Positions 38,360 through 64,000 of a DNA stretch of 64,000 bases are shown piece by piece. Made by a program: the position numbers and the translations under genes. The notes below the pieces were generated by a model. The model was not told where the DNA came from and ran no database searches. It saw nothing but the letters and a program-made list of their open reading frames with translations. Source of the stretch: Metridium senile (taxonomy: Eukaryota > Cnidaria > Anthozoa > Actiniaria > Metridiidae). Numbering within the stretch: position 1 is the first letter of the stretch; every line of letters begins with the position of its first letter. The stretch is taken from NCBI GenBank assembly GCA_949775045.1, contig OX459107.1, positions 12,938,964 to 13,002,963 of the forward strand. Reading direction: 5' to 3'.

Positions 38360-38436
38360 TATAAAACTAAACAAAAACCATTTGCCTTTAATTACCTCTC
38401 ATTGCTCAGTTGAAGATTGGTCGTGTATACAGTCAG
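38360..38436 (+). promoter_or_regulatory. Astacin C core promoter and non-coding first exon
   Basis: TATAAAA at 38360-38366. The untranslated exon ends at 38436 before GTAAGA, and its acceptor ends at 38794, 26 bp before the start codon. Same layout as in A and B. Confidence 0.6.
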
Positions 38437-38820
38437 GTAAGAAATATATATTTTAAACGTTACGTTTTGACTTGAATTGACGTTTTGATAATCTATAACA
38501 ATTGGTAACTACATGCCGTCAGCTTGTGTGCTGATATATTGTATGTAGAGTTAGTAGACCCTGAGTCTCCCCAACTGATAGAACACTTGTGTCTGGCTAG
38601 ACGATAAGAGTCTTATTTTAAAACGTGATTTATAAACAAAAGTACAAAACAAAATCAGTCTGAAATATTTCTAAAGGAGTTAATCGATCGTCAAAAACTG
38701 TATTCAAATATATCACTTATGCTCTCTTGAATATATGTATTTCGCATTGAAGCCCGATCTAAAAATTGTCCTTATTTTCATGTTTTTCTTTTAGCTTTTC
38801 CTGGGTTTATCAGCTATAAA

Positions 38821-54280
<15,460 letters not shown>

Positions 54281-54356
54281 AGATGCACCAAAGTCTACCA
54301 GAAGTAATGGAATACAAAGTTTATCTAAACAAAGGAAACATAGTTATAGGATATCA

Positions 54357-54362
54357 AATAAA
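54357..54362 (+). promoter_or_regulatory. Astacin C polyadenylation signal
   Basis: AATAAA 77 bp after the stop codon, conserved with A and B. Confidence 0.5.
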
Positions 54363-54610
54363 AATATCAGAACATTAAAAAGTTGTTGGGTAAATTCAAT
54401 TTAGTTAAGGAAAGGGAATATGAATTCTGGAATACTTGACAAAAAGCTACGATGAACTAGCATTTGGGAATGCAAAGCAATAAATCTTTATTTAAAAAAC
54501 GATTCAACAGTTTTTAGCAGTTTTAACTGATTTAAATGTCGTATCGATAGTTACATGTGTAAGGACAAGAAAAAGCAAGTTTGTGGAAGAATTTGAATTT
54601 AAAAAAAAAT

Positions 54611-56297
54611 ACTAGACGCTCTGTGAGCGATTACTCGGGCTACTGAACAGAAGGGATTCTGAGGGATTGAAATTCATAATGTATCATACATAGATCATGC
54701 ACAATACATATATAGTGGTACCTCTATTAAGCGGTCACCCTCTATTAGGTGGTCACAATAAAAAGCCCCAAATCTATTCATATACCTATTCTATACCTGT
54801 ATTCATCAGCCAACCTCTATTAAGAGGCCACTTTGGAAAGTCCCGAGGGTCACTGCTTAATAGAGGTACCACTGTATACATAGAAACTAACTGATGCAAA
54901 TTCAGTTAGTCACGAACAAACTGATAACGCTCTAACGCAGGCATATTATACGTATAGAAACCTATCCTGAGACACAAATAGGAAAACGTTATTATATCCA
55001 AGGAGATGGCAGAGCCAGAGTTGTGTTTTATTTGAGGCATTTTAACCCGCTTCGTGTTTTGATGCATTGGTTGGTAGTTTAAAACAGCATTAAAAATGTT
55101 TCATAAGTTCACATATTTACACAAAGCTATCCTGAGCCACTAATAGGAAAATATGAAGAAGGACTAAATTGGTTGATTAATGTTAACAAAATGTTTGAAA
55201 TGTGCACAAAAATAAACAAATAATTAATTTTAGGTTATTTTAATGAGAAATGTCCTTATCCCAAATTTCATCATGTTGTTATTGAGAAAATGAAAACTAA
55301 GTCTCAGAAACATTATTATCAAGAACCTTTTGAGAAATAAACGTCACGAAAATAAAGATCGACAGTTCTTGAGGCATTTGTGTTTTTTTCGGGCTGTATG
55401 AATCTTCTATGTACCGGGATGCCTGTGTTAGAACGTGTTGACATTTCACCCCGTCCCCTCCCCCCAAAGCGCCGCTACGAAGTTCAGAATTGAGAATGCG
55501 ATCTAGAGTTCGAAAACTCGAAAGTTTCGAAAATTTGAAGTTGTTCTTGAAAATTGAACGTCAGAACAAGAAAGATAGATAGTTACTAAAGCAATTTGTG
55601 TAATTTTTGAGGCCATTTGGGCTGTTGAGAGTGGTTTTCAGACAGGCCGATTTGAATGTTTTCATGCCATGTTGACGGTGTTCGCTTTGTAGGCTTCGTG
55701 AAGGAAGTCACGTTCTCTGACATTATGAAGAACAAAAATAGCTCATTAAACAAAATAAACTCAAGATTTCTGTTTATAAGTGCTTGATAATATGCCGTAG
55801 CGAATGTAATTCTGCTGGTACACCTTCTGTTTTGTGCTAGAAAGGACTTAGGTAACGGCGGATCACTGATTCCGGCCAAGATATCCTATATATATAAAAA
55901 AAATAGCAAATGCAAGCTATATTTCGGGTGTCAACCATGTTATACAGCAACTAACAATAGGGAATGTGTCGCCGATCATCAGTCCAAAACATATACTGCT
56001 TTCTGAGGGATCAGAGTTAAAGGAGTAAACGCGAGTCGATCAGTTCGATCTAACAATTTACTCGTCATTTTTACAATGACTCGTCTTCAATCATATCACA
56101 TATAAAAACAAGTTTTCATTTCAATCGATATTTATTCGTTCGTATTAACCTTCGGTCAGCGATCGTTGCCCATGCGCTGTCATGCACTACTAGGAACGCC
56201 TGGGACCTGACCCTCCAATTTGAGGACCACGACAAAGACGACGACGAAGAACCGTTTGCATTTTTAGACTCGAGCTACCACAGGTAGCCCGAGTAAT
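54611..56297 (+). mobile_element. 1.7 kb insertion shared by B and C, copy C
   Basis: Mirror of 14365-16046. Left edge ACTAGACGCTCTGTGAGCG, inverted ATTACTCGGGCTAC at 54630-54643 and 56284-56297. Contains the MITE at 54713-54874. A minus-strand open frame at 55586-55879 has no recognisable domain. Confidence 0.6.
54713..54874. mobile_element. Tc1/mariner-type MITE, 162 bp, copy C
   Basis: Mirror of 15783-15944, with TA at 54711-54712 and 54875-54876. Confidence 0.75.
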
Positions 56298-56770
56298 AAA
56301 GGCCTACTCCGGGCCAAGAAGTCGCCTTAAGACGCCGCGACTATGAACGTCTTTTTGGCGACTTAAGAAATTTTGAGGAAAAATGGGGGCGGTCTAGGGC
56401 GTCTTTAGGCGTCTTTTAAAAGAGCGTTCCTCTGAGAATATCGACTATAGGTGTGCAAAATGCCCAGAAACCGAATTTCTCATACTTTGCTCAAAGATAG
56501 CCCTCGATGTCCGTATCACAGAAATAATAGTGAAAGTTTCAACAGATTGTTATTTTAGGAGAAATTCGACATTTTAGGCTTGAAGGCTTGATAAGGCGAT
56601 TTCCCGGCATCACACGTACTCCGCGAGAAATACATTTTCGAAGTGTAAAAAAAATTGAATTTTGTAACTGTATAGCTCTTTTAAAAGATCGATAAACACT
56701 TGTTATTTCAGCAGTAAAATAATTGTTTTTTATTTAGAATTGAAAATTTAATGGAATTTTGAATTTGACC
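56298..56770 (+). repeat. Unit-end repeat R, copy in C
   Basis: Same orientation as in A (8432-8870). It keeps an AACAATCTGTTGAAACTTTC segment that A has lost. A partial inverted copy follows at 59650-59890, so C carries R at both ends of its last 3.6 kb. Confidence 0.65.
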
Positions 56771-57416
56771 TAAATTTAGTCGATTTTCAATGCCTGAAAA
56801 TAGCACAAATTGAGGAGTCAAAAAATCAACTTGTTACATGACTTTATGAAATAAAAAAATGTTCCTGTGAAAGAGCATTCTTTTAGCTTTTAGAAAATGT
56901 AAAAACATTTTTGAGCTACTAAAACCTCGACATTCTAGAGCTCCTCGAAAAGGCATTGTGGACGCTAAAAATAGCATGTGTCACGGTGACGTGCGTGACA
57001 TCGTGACACACAAACGTCTGATTAATTATGCTAATAAAAACATTTCAATGGATTTCTGTCACAATTTTAATGCATTTTAACCCTTTTTATTTCTTTAGAA
57101 CAATATTTTGTATATATAGACATTTTATATAATTTTTGATACTTTTATTTTAGTATTTTATTTGTTAGGCATTGCCAAGTCCTCATTTCGTTTTGAGTAA
57201 CATTACTAAATTAAGAAACGAAGCAATTCCGTAGAATTGAGGCTTCAAGTATACACTATATCTATACTTAAATATGTCTATTATTAAAATACATTGGTAA
57301 AATTTTTCAATTGAAATGAAATTAAAAGCAGCGCTGTGCTGTAAAAATAATTAGCTAAATATATGTGCATAAATTTAATTGTTCTGCTTCAATGATTTGA
57401 GCGTGACCGTTTATTA
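56771..57416. other. Arm sequence without a gene
   Basis: AT-rich, mirror of 13249-13904. No open frame with a recognisable domain. It holds TGTCACGGTGACGTGCGTGA, a partly palindromic stretch. Confidence 0.55.
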
Positions 57417-57562
57417 GAGTACAAATACTAAAAGTGTGCAACATAAATACCACTAAATACTGCTAAATTATGCAAATTCTTTTGTTTTCTATTGTTTAAT
57501 CAACACTAGCTATTTAGTGGTAAATAGTTCAAAGTATTGCACACTTTTAGTGTTTGTACTCT
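57417..57562. mobile_element. Small MITE, uninterrupted copy (empty site of the LINE)
   Basis: Inverted ends AGAGTACAAA(T/C)ACTAAAAG. The single TTAGAG at its left end (57414-57419) corresponds to the target of the LINE in unit B. A further partial copy follows directly. Confidence 0.7.
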
Positions 57563-57857
57563 ATCACTAAAAGTGTGCAATATTTTGTACTATTTGCCAC
57601 TAAATAGTGTTGATTAAACAATAGAGAACAAAAAAATAACAAAAAAACGCAAAAAAAAGAGAATTGAAGATAAAACATAAACAATGAACTGAAAAGAACA
57701 ACAAAAATCAACTATAACTATGTCCAGAGAAATAACGAAAATATGAAAATATAATAACGCATAATCGATCAGCAAAGCTTGGTGAATGTCCGCAGGCCAA
57801 ATGCCCTAAAATCAAAGCTAATTTCACCATACCATAAGTCCTCTAAAAGCCACCTTT

Positions 57858-58451
57858 AGCCGGTTGTACGAAAGCCGATTAGCGCTAATTCAGGATTAAA
57901 TCGAGGGTTAGATTAACCCAGGGTTAGTTTTGCGTTGCTCAAAGGTCGATTAACTTTAACCTAGGGTTAAAAATAGCTAATCTAGGGTTAAAATTTAACC
58001 CTGCTAGCGACCAAGATTAACTTTTTAATCCACGATTAAAGCTGACGAATACAAAATGGCGGACTTGTTTTATCACAATAAATAAGATAAAAACTACTCA
58101 CATGCATCTTTTAATCTCAAATATGTAATCCTTTTAGTAGTAATAATGAATTTACAGTCTTTTTTGACGTTTTTCGCTCGATTTTCTTCGCTATTTGAAC
58201 TGGAAGTGCTTAGTGACCACTCAAACAGGAAACCCAAAGCGATCAAAATGTATTGTTTGGATGATGACGTGTACAAAACTGGTAAAAACCGGTTTTAGCG
58301 AGTTTAATCCAGGATTAGTAAATCCAGGGCTAGTTTCCCGTTCGAGCAACACATTTTTAACCTAGGATTTACTAACCCTGGGTCAGGGATTTTAATCATA
58401 GATTAAACACTAATCCTAGGTTAATTTTAATCAGCTTTCGTACAACCGGCT
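57858..58451. mobile_element. MITE, 594 bp, complete in C
   Basis: Inverted ends AGCCGGTTGTACGAAAGC at 57858 and 58451, with subterminal regions rich in GGGTTA and TAACCC inverted pairs. B has only the part at 9976-10148. A short minus-strand frame inside (58094-58276) is not conserved elsewhere. Confidence 0.75.
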
Positions 58452-59010
58452 CCTGGGGGCTTTTTATTTCAAGCACGTTAGAGAGGGGGGCAGTTAAAGG
58501 AGAGGGGGGCTTAATAGAGGGGAGGGGCTTATTAATTTGACCGGAAAGTAGATGATGATGACTTTTTAATCAAAATACAGTAAACAATCTGGAATAAAAA
58601 CAAGTCATACATCACAAAAAAATTGAAGAGTAGACCTAAGAAACTAAAACACATGAGGTTTAAGATAATACAGCTGAAAATAAGCAACAAGATTTTGTTT
58701 TTTGTTCCGTCAGTGAACTGACAAGTACTAGATAGAGCATCTACGGTAGAGTGCAAACACTAAAAGTGTGCAACATAAATACTACTAAATACTGCTAAAT
58801 TATGCAAATTCTTTTGTTCTCTATTGTTTAATCAACACTATTTAGCAAGGCAAAACTTTATTACTCACGGCAAATCTTTTATTATTCACGACAAATCTGT
58901 TATTATTCACGGCAAAACTTTCAGTTACTAACGGCAAAACTTACGAAACCAAAACTGAAGCTGCGGCATTCCTGTGTAAAATTCAAGATGGCGGATGAAG
59001 TAGTACACTT

Positions 59011-59163
59011 AGTCTCCCTCGCAGCCGTATTAAGTGTCGGGCTTCCTCGACAGGAAGCCCGACTTTAAGAACGGCTGCGAGGGAGACTACTACCCTGGGT
59101 GCCAGAGGAATTATTTTCCCGTGGTACACCGACTGGAAAATAATTCCTCTGGCACCCAGGGTA
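59011..59163. repeat. Two adjacent hairpin elements
   Basis: 59011-59088 is a hairpin with AGTCTCCCTCGCAGCCG arms. 59091-59163 is a hairpin with ACCCTGGGTGCCAGAGGAA arms. In B (9392-9520) the second hairpin is whole but the first has only one arm. Confidence 0.75.
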
Positions 59164-59649
59164 ATGAAGTAGATGATCACGGCTCGAATCTTTGTTTTAT
59201 AGAGGATACGGGTATGAAAAAGTTTTCCATATGTTCAGAACGCAACTCAAGATAAACATGGGTCTAATTAGCACACTAAAAGAAAGCTGAAGCAGTACAA
59301 ACTTCAATGTAACATTGAGTTCGAATCGCAAAAACTAAGAAACACTACAATGTCAATTTGTAAAAGCGATGAACTGATAAGCATTGACCTGGGCGTAGTG
59401 TGGGACTTAAAAATGTGAAAGAATAACTGAAACATTAAGAAGAAGGATGAAAAAGTGGAAAATATAATTAGATTATAATAAAACGAGTTATGTAAATAGA
59501 TGAATGAAGTAATGGAAAATGAAAAAAAAAATTGGGCATGGATGGTGGAATATAGAATAATGGGAGAAAGAAAGAACCAGTAATAAAGAATATGATAAAA
59601 AATATAAATAAAAACGAAGAAGAAATATATGAGTAAATGGGTTAAAAAT

Positions 59650-59890
59650 GGTTTTACTAATTCAAATTCAAAATTCCATTAAATTTTCAATTCTAAATAA
59701 AAAACAATTATTTTACTGCTGAAATAACAAGTGCTTATCGATCTTTTAAAAGAACTATACAGTTACAAAATTCAATTTTGTTTACACTTCGAAAATGCAT
59801 TTCTCGCGGAGTACGTGTGATGCCGGGAAATCGCCTCATCAAGCCTTCAAGCCTAAAATGTCGAATTTCTCCTAAAATAACAATCTGTTG
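59650..59890 (-). repeat. Partial inverted copy of repeat R; end of unit C
   Basis: Matches about 13910-14130 in orientation and 8650-8860 inverted. Homology with the other units stops after AACAATCTGTTGAAA. Confidence 0.65.
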
Positions 59891-59978
59891 AAAATGACAC
59901 CAAATAAATTTAACAACAACACAGGATTGCAATATGTTAAAATGTATTTCAATAAAAAATACGGAGTTTTTCCTCACA

Positions 59979-60098
59979 TATCTCTACTGTAAAAGTGAAT
60001 TGCTTGGGCTGCCTGTGCCCCCACTTTCAAAACCAGGTTTGATCACAGGGAGCCCAAGCTCATCACTTTTACAGTAAATGTATGGAGTCGAGAGATAT
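59979..60098. repeat. Small imperfect palindrome (MITE-like)
   Basis: ATATCTCT and CTGTAAAAGTGA on the left face TCACTTTTACAG and AGAGATAT on the right, with inner pairs GCTTGGGCT/AGCCCAAGC. About 120 bp. Confidence 0.55.
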
Positions 60099-60326
60099 TC
60101 TTTCGCTGTGCCTCAAATATACAATAATAAAAAAAAAATTACGTAGATAGTTGTGTATAATTGTTTTCTAGTCTGTGACCGAGTTTTAGCTCAATTAGAG
60201 CGATTTTGACGAAAATACCCCTGAAAGACAAAGAAGAAGACAAGGGTGGAAACAAATCGAGCCGAGCCGAGTAAGGATTCGACAAACAGGAAAAGTTCGA
60301 ACGAAAACCACCGAAAACATCCGTTC
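60099..60326. other. Single-copy sequence, no gene recognised
   Basis: Outside the astacin units. A minus-strand open frame (60139-60510) reaches across it and the following repeat but shows no domain and does not look like a real protein. Confidence 0.45.
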
Positions 60327-60419
60327 GACTAGTAGTATATCCAAACTGGCCATTGTTCCACGGATCGATGATTAAGAATGGGGAATCGAGAAACTCCATT
60401 GTTCCCGTGGGAAAACAAT
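60327..60419. repeat. 93-bp direct repeat, first copy
   Basis: Starts GACTAGTAGTATATCCAAAC. The second copy is 60732-60824, 405 bp away and identical by eye. The last 25 bases nearly form a hairpin (CCATTGTTCCCGTGGG against AAAACAATGG). Confidence 0.85.
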
Positions 60420-60613
60420 GGAGGAGATCCGGAGAGGCAACGGCCAACCAGGACTCTAAAAGAAGAGGGAGGGTGGGTGGGTGAAACAGAACTACTGCTT
60501 TTGTAGACACTCTCCTATTCAGCGAATCTCTTCTTCAGCATAACGCCGAAAGGCACTTTGGACACTCACTGCCCTGTGCCCTCCCCCCGCCCTAACATTT
60601 CATCAGTCTACCC

Positions 60614-60655
60614 GGATCGATGTTGTTCGTTTCGGCAGTTTGAGCAAATGACAAT
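60614..60655. repeat. 42-bp direct repeat, first copy
   Basis: Starts GGATCGATGTTGTTCG. An exact copy is at 62639-62680, about 2.0 kb downstream and 118 bp before the THAP start codon. Confidence 0.8.
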
Positions 60656-60731
60656 GAATTAATTGCATGCCCCTTGTTATATAGTCTTGCATATCATTAA
60701 ATCATCTCCCGTGGGAATGCATGGTCAGTTT

Positions 60732-60824
60732 GACTAGTAGTATATCCAAACTGGCCATTGTTCCACGGATCGATGATTAAGAATGGGGAATCGAGAAACT
60801 CCATTGTTCCCGTGGGAAAACAAT
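60732..60824. repeat. 93-bp direct repeat, second copy
   Basis: Copy of 60327-60419; the 405-bp spacing holds the first 42-bp repeat and GC-rich single-copy sequence. Confidence 0.85.
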
Positions 60825-61020
60825 TACACAGATCCGTTCGCTCTCACTCCCATCTTGTTCACCTCCCTCGCGAAGGACCCATCTAATTCATTCCCCATAT
60901 CTTAATCATCCCCATACTCATCTTATCCGTAGCCCACTCCCAATCTTATCCAATCCCCATCTCAAGCGTGCATTGGTTCCCTTTGGCTTTCTCCCAATCT
61001 CATCTTGTTCCACTTCAAAA

Positions 61021-61100
61021 CATATATACATATATATACATACATATATACATACGCATATATATACATACCCATATACACACATATATACATATATTTG
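61021..61100. repeat. (ATAC/AT)n microsatellite
   Basis: About 80 bp of CATATATACATA-type repeat. Open frames on both strands here are repeat artefacts. Confidence 0.85.
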
Positions 61101-61239
61101 AATTTCTCTCTCCTGACCTCTCACTTTTAAGTTCCGCATTGAAAATTTCCCAACCTTATCTCGTAATCCCATATTTCATCTCATTTCATTGTCACTTCTC
61201 TTCTTGACTTAAGAATCACATGCTGACAGACCCCAAATG

Positions 61240-61425
61240 CCGGCCGGAATTGCTGCAGACCACCATTGGTCCCTCTATAATCGCATAGGATATTAAGTTG
61301 TGTCTTTAACGAAGATTTTTTTTGTTTTTGTTTTTGTTTTGTTTTTGTATATGAGACGTTTTACAGGCTTTCCCGTTTACCTCCAACAGTATGAATAGAG
61401 AGACCAATGGCGGCCAACAATCCCG
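61240..61425. repeat. Inverted repeat around a T-rich run
   Basis: GCCGGAATTGCTGCAGACCA through CATTGGTCCCTCTAT at 61241-61277 faces ATAGAGAGACCAATGG through CAATCCCGGC near 61395-61426. A TTTTTG-rich run lies between. MITE-like. Confidence 0.55.
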
Positions 61426-61597
61426 GCCCAGCTGTAGAACCGAGCACAAATTAGCCACCAGAGGACCCCAGTCCACACCGCGCCATTCTACACATAGACT
61501 CCCATTGCTCTTCACAATCTCATTGTTCTTTTGGACAATAGCTCAAACAAAACCGGTAATGCACCCAAGTTTACCAAATCACGAAATGCATATACAC

Positions 61598-62240
61598 GTG
61601 GTGTCACACAAACAAAACCACCATAAACATAATTTTTTCTCTTTAACTTTCAAACACGTGGTGTCACACAGACTAAATCCGCGTCGATAACATAAATGCC
61701 GACGAGCCTGACGCTCGCCCCGGGTCAAAATGTGGTGCCACACAGACTAAACCACCTGAAACACATAATTTTGACGAGCTCGAAACTCGCCCTGGGCCAA
61801 AACGTGCGTGGTGTTCACACAGACTAAAGCCACGTCCAATAAGGCAATTTCGTTGAACTATAAGCTCAGCCTGGCCAGAACAAATATATACAGTGGTGTC
61901 ACACAGACCAATCCCACGTACTAAACATTTTCGTCGAGTTATCGACCAGGGCCTAAACAAATTACATACAGTGGTGTCACACAGACTAAACCACGTCCAA
62001 TAAAGCAATTTCGTTGAACTATAAGCTCAACCTGGCCAAAACAAATATATACAGTGATGTCACACAGACCAATCCCACGTACTAAACATTTTCGTCGAGT
62101 TATCGACCAGGGCCTAAACAAATTACATACAGTGGTGTCACACAGACTAAACCACGTCGAATAAAGCAATTTCGTTGAACTGTAGGCTCAACCTGGCCAA
62201 AACAAATTACATACAGTGGTGTCACACAGACTAAACCACC
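61598..62240. repeat. Tandem array, about 80-bp unit with a 160-bp higher order
   Basis: GTGGTGTCACACAGAC (with small variants) recurs at 61598, 61658, 61732, 61807, 61893, 61971, 62053, 62132 and 62216, mostly 74-86 bp apart. Alternate units share more: 61893 with 62053, and 61971 with 62132, both about 160 bp apart. The AGGTTTAGTGG-type frame seen on the minus strand is a by-product of the repeat. It lies upstream of the THAP transposase and may belong to the same element. Confidence 0.85.
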
Positions 62241-62797
62241 TGGAACTTTGCAAAGAAAAGAGCTGAACTAGGATAACAGTACGTTCACGTTGAGGCGCTT
62301 TGTTGCTCGAAGTCTTCCAGAATATCCCTATCTCAACTCGAAGTAGTCCTGTTGGTGCTGGAATTTGTGAAACAAAATAAATAACTGGTCAGTAAAGACA
62401 GAACAGAGTAAGCAAAACCACGAAACCGAAAATACTCCTCTGCTTGCGAGGACACGTGTTCACTGACACGTCCAAGTCGATACACGAGTAGAAACCCGAA
62501 CACTTTTGCTTTTTAGGTGGCTCGAAAAGCCACAGCACAGCACAAGGAAACAGAAAACGCTGCTACTAGTAAGATGCGTTCGTCTCAGGGAGCTTCGTTG
62601 TTCGGTTAGCTGTCCAACGTGGTTGAAATCTACCAACAGGATCGATGTTGTTCGTTTCGGCAGTTTGAGCAAATGACAATTAGCCACTTTCCTATCGAGC
62701 TTGGGGCCTGGGACGAGTGAGGTTCGCAAAGGCGTCTGGGATCGTTACTCGGTACGCATTCTTGTTTGATTACTGTAAACTATCTCACTAAATAATC
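62241..62797. other. Upstream region of the THAP transposase
   Basis: Single-copy except for the 42-bp repeat at 62639-62680. No TATA box within 60 bp of the start codon and no convincing second coding exon. It may contain the 5' end of the element, but no inverted end can be matched because the other end is outside the window. Confidence 0.4.
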
Positions 62798-64000
62798 ATG
62801 CCAAACTATAACTGCTGCGTTCCAGGTTGTTCTAATAGCCATCGAAACAAACCTCCTGGCTTCAAGTTTTACTGCATCCCTAAAGATCCAGAACTGCGAA
62901 AGAAATACGATGTTTTGTTGAGGAATGATTCCTTAAAGGCTGACTCACGAATGACTCGAATCTGTTCAGACCATTGGGAAGGAGGAGAAAAACTTAGTCG
63001 TAACCATCTTCCGACGTTATTTCCCTGGTCAAAAGCTGTACATAATCGAAGAGAACTTAAAAGAACCGAAAAGAAGGAGGAAGATGAAAGACCATGCAAA
63101 AGGAAGACCAAAGATCGCGAGTTAATACAAACAGAAACCGAGCAGCCAAACGAAGCGTCATGCGAAGCTGAACCACAACAAAACACTCCGAGGTATGTTT
63201 CGTGTGGTACACAAACTGATGATCAAATGTTGGAAGATCACAACAAAAAACATGAACTTGAAAAAGAAATCGAAACAATTAAGCGTGAACTGGAAACTTT
63301 GAAGATTGACAATTCACAACTGAAATGTAAATTGGAAAATTATCGTTTTGATATCGACAAGTACAAGGATAGTGATAAAGACATTGACTTCTACACAGGT
63401 TTTACAACATATCAGATGTTAACAACGTGCTATAGTCTCATTGAACACAAAGCTAAGAGTTTGACATATGAAAGGTTAAGCATTGAGTGTCATTCGGATG
63501 AACAGTCTACCAGGAGGTTTGGAAGGCCACGAACTTTAACGCCGTTTCCAAGAGTTTGTTCTTGTCTTGATTCGATTACGATTGGGACTGTTTGCAAGGG
63601 ACCTAGCTCACAGGTTCAAAATCTCAGAGACAACTGTCTCAAAGATCACTAAGACTTGGATAAAATTTCTACGATTCGAGTTTGGACCGTTAATAACATT
63701 GCCAGAAAGGAAAGTCATCAAGTACTACAGCCCACTAGCATTTAAGGAGCTTTACCCAGATGTAGTAATAGTTGTGGATTGCACTGAAGTGGAAATGGAA
63801 AGACCATCTGCTTTAAACAACCAGTCAGCATGCTATTCGTCTTACAAGAGCCGACCTACTATGAAGGCATTGCTTGGAATTACTCCAAGTGGAGTATTAG
63901 CATTCATTAGTGATTTCTTTCCAGGGAGTGCTTCTGATAAGGAGATCACAGAAAGAAGTAAATTTCTAGACATTCTCAAGTCTGGTGATGCTGTTATGGC
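62798..64000 (+). CDS. THAP-domain DDE transposase (ISL2EU/IS4EU-like), one frameshift, runs off the window
   Basis: The N-terminus is a THAP zinc finger: Cys6, Cys11, Cys56, His59 (ICSDHW) and the LPTLFPW box. A charged linker, a CGTQTD motif and a coiled coil (about residues 150-190) follow. The first frame ends at 63652, but a 1-nt shift at about 63547-63549 leads into a better frame: FQEFVLVLIRLRLGLFARDL and a helix-turn-helix (FKISETTVSKITKTW), then the DDE_Tnp_4 core with VVDCTEVEMERPS (Asp at 63777-63779) and SDFFPGSASDKEI. The frame is still open at 64000. With the frameshift this copy is probably inactive, unless the shift is an assembly error. It is unrelated to the astacin units. 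Confidence 0.85.

Noticed and set aside
55586..55879. A 97-codon minus-strand gene in the 1.7 kb insertion
   Set aside because: Present in both copies only because the segment was duplicated; the B copy has small differences in its frame and no domain is visible.
57940..58000. Telomere-like repeats (GGGTTA, TAACCC)
   Set aside because: Only scattered single units with irregular spacing, all inside the MITE; not a tandem TTAGGG array.
60139..60510. A 123-codon minus-strand gene
   Set aside because: It overlaps the 93-bp direct repeat, has no recognisable domain, and has no conserved copy to support it.

Overview
The window is AT-rich animal DNA: spliced genes with GT-AG introns, about ten families of transposable elements and many microsatellites. 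The element mix (Penelope-like element with a hammerhead ribozyme, Phantom-type MULE, hAT, CR1/L2-like LINE, THAP-DDE transposase, many foldback MITEs) together with small astacin genes suggests an invertebrate metazoan, most likely a cnidarian (anthozoan). That assignment is inference; nothing here fixes a species.

The core is one gene present three times. Unit A (+, about 1-8870), unit B (-, about 34618 down to 8640) and unit C (+, about 37020-59890) each carry an 8-exon gene for a 287-residue secreted astacin metalloprotease, plus a non-coding 5' exon and a TATA box. I rebuilt every exon from the splice sites. All three reading frames are intact. B and C are a near-identical inverted pair around a 2.4 kb spacer (34619-37019). 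A is an older, shorter copy, inverted relative to B. The genes therefore run A> <B C>: A and B converge, B and C diverge.

Most of the extra length in B and C is mobile DNA, and the copies act as each other's empty sites. Shared by B and C but absent from A: a 1431-bp foldback MULE with a 9-bp target duplication; a Phantom/MULE transposase gene split by a hAT element, all in astacin intron 4; a Penelope-like GIY-YIG fragment with a complete hammerhead ribozyme motif; and a 1.7 kb insert behind the gene. Only in A: three MITEs at 798-1184, 3939-4607 and 5006-5257, the last just 22 bp before an exon. Only in B: a 5'-truncated LINE (10590-13242), a LINE-tail insertion (26358-26754) and a 779-bp insertion (16126-16904). 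The spacer holds a TTAA-flanked element (35391-36682).

From about 59.9 kb the sequence is no longer part of the repeat. It holds direct repeats, a microsatellite, an array of about 80-bp tandem repeats (61598-62240) and, running off the window end, a THAP-domain DDE transposase with one frameshift.

No rRNA, convincing tRNA gene, CRISPR array or virus was seen. The best-supported unusual features are the triplicated astacin palindrome with its datable insertions, the ribozyme, and the nested hAT whose removal restores the host transposon reading frame.
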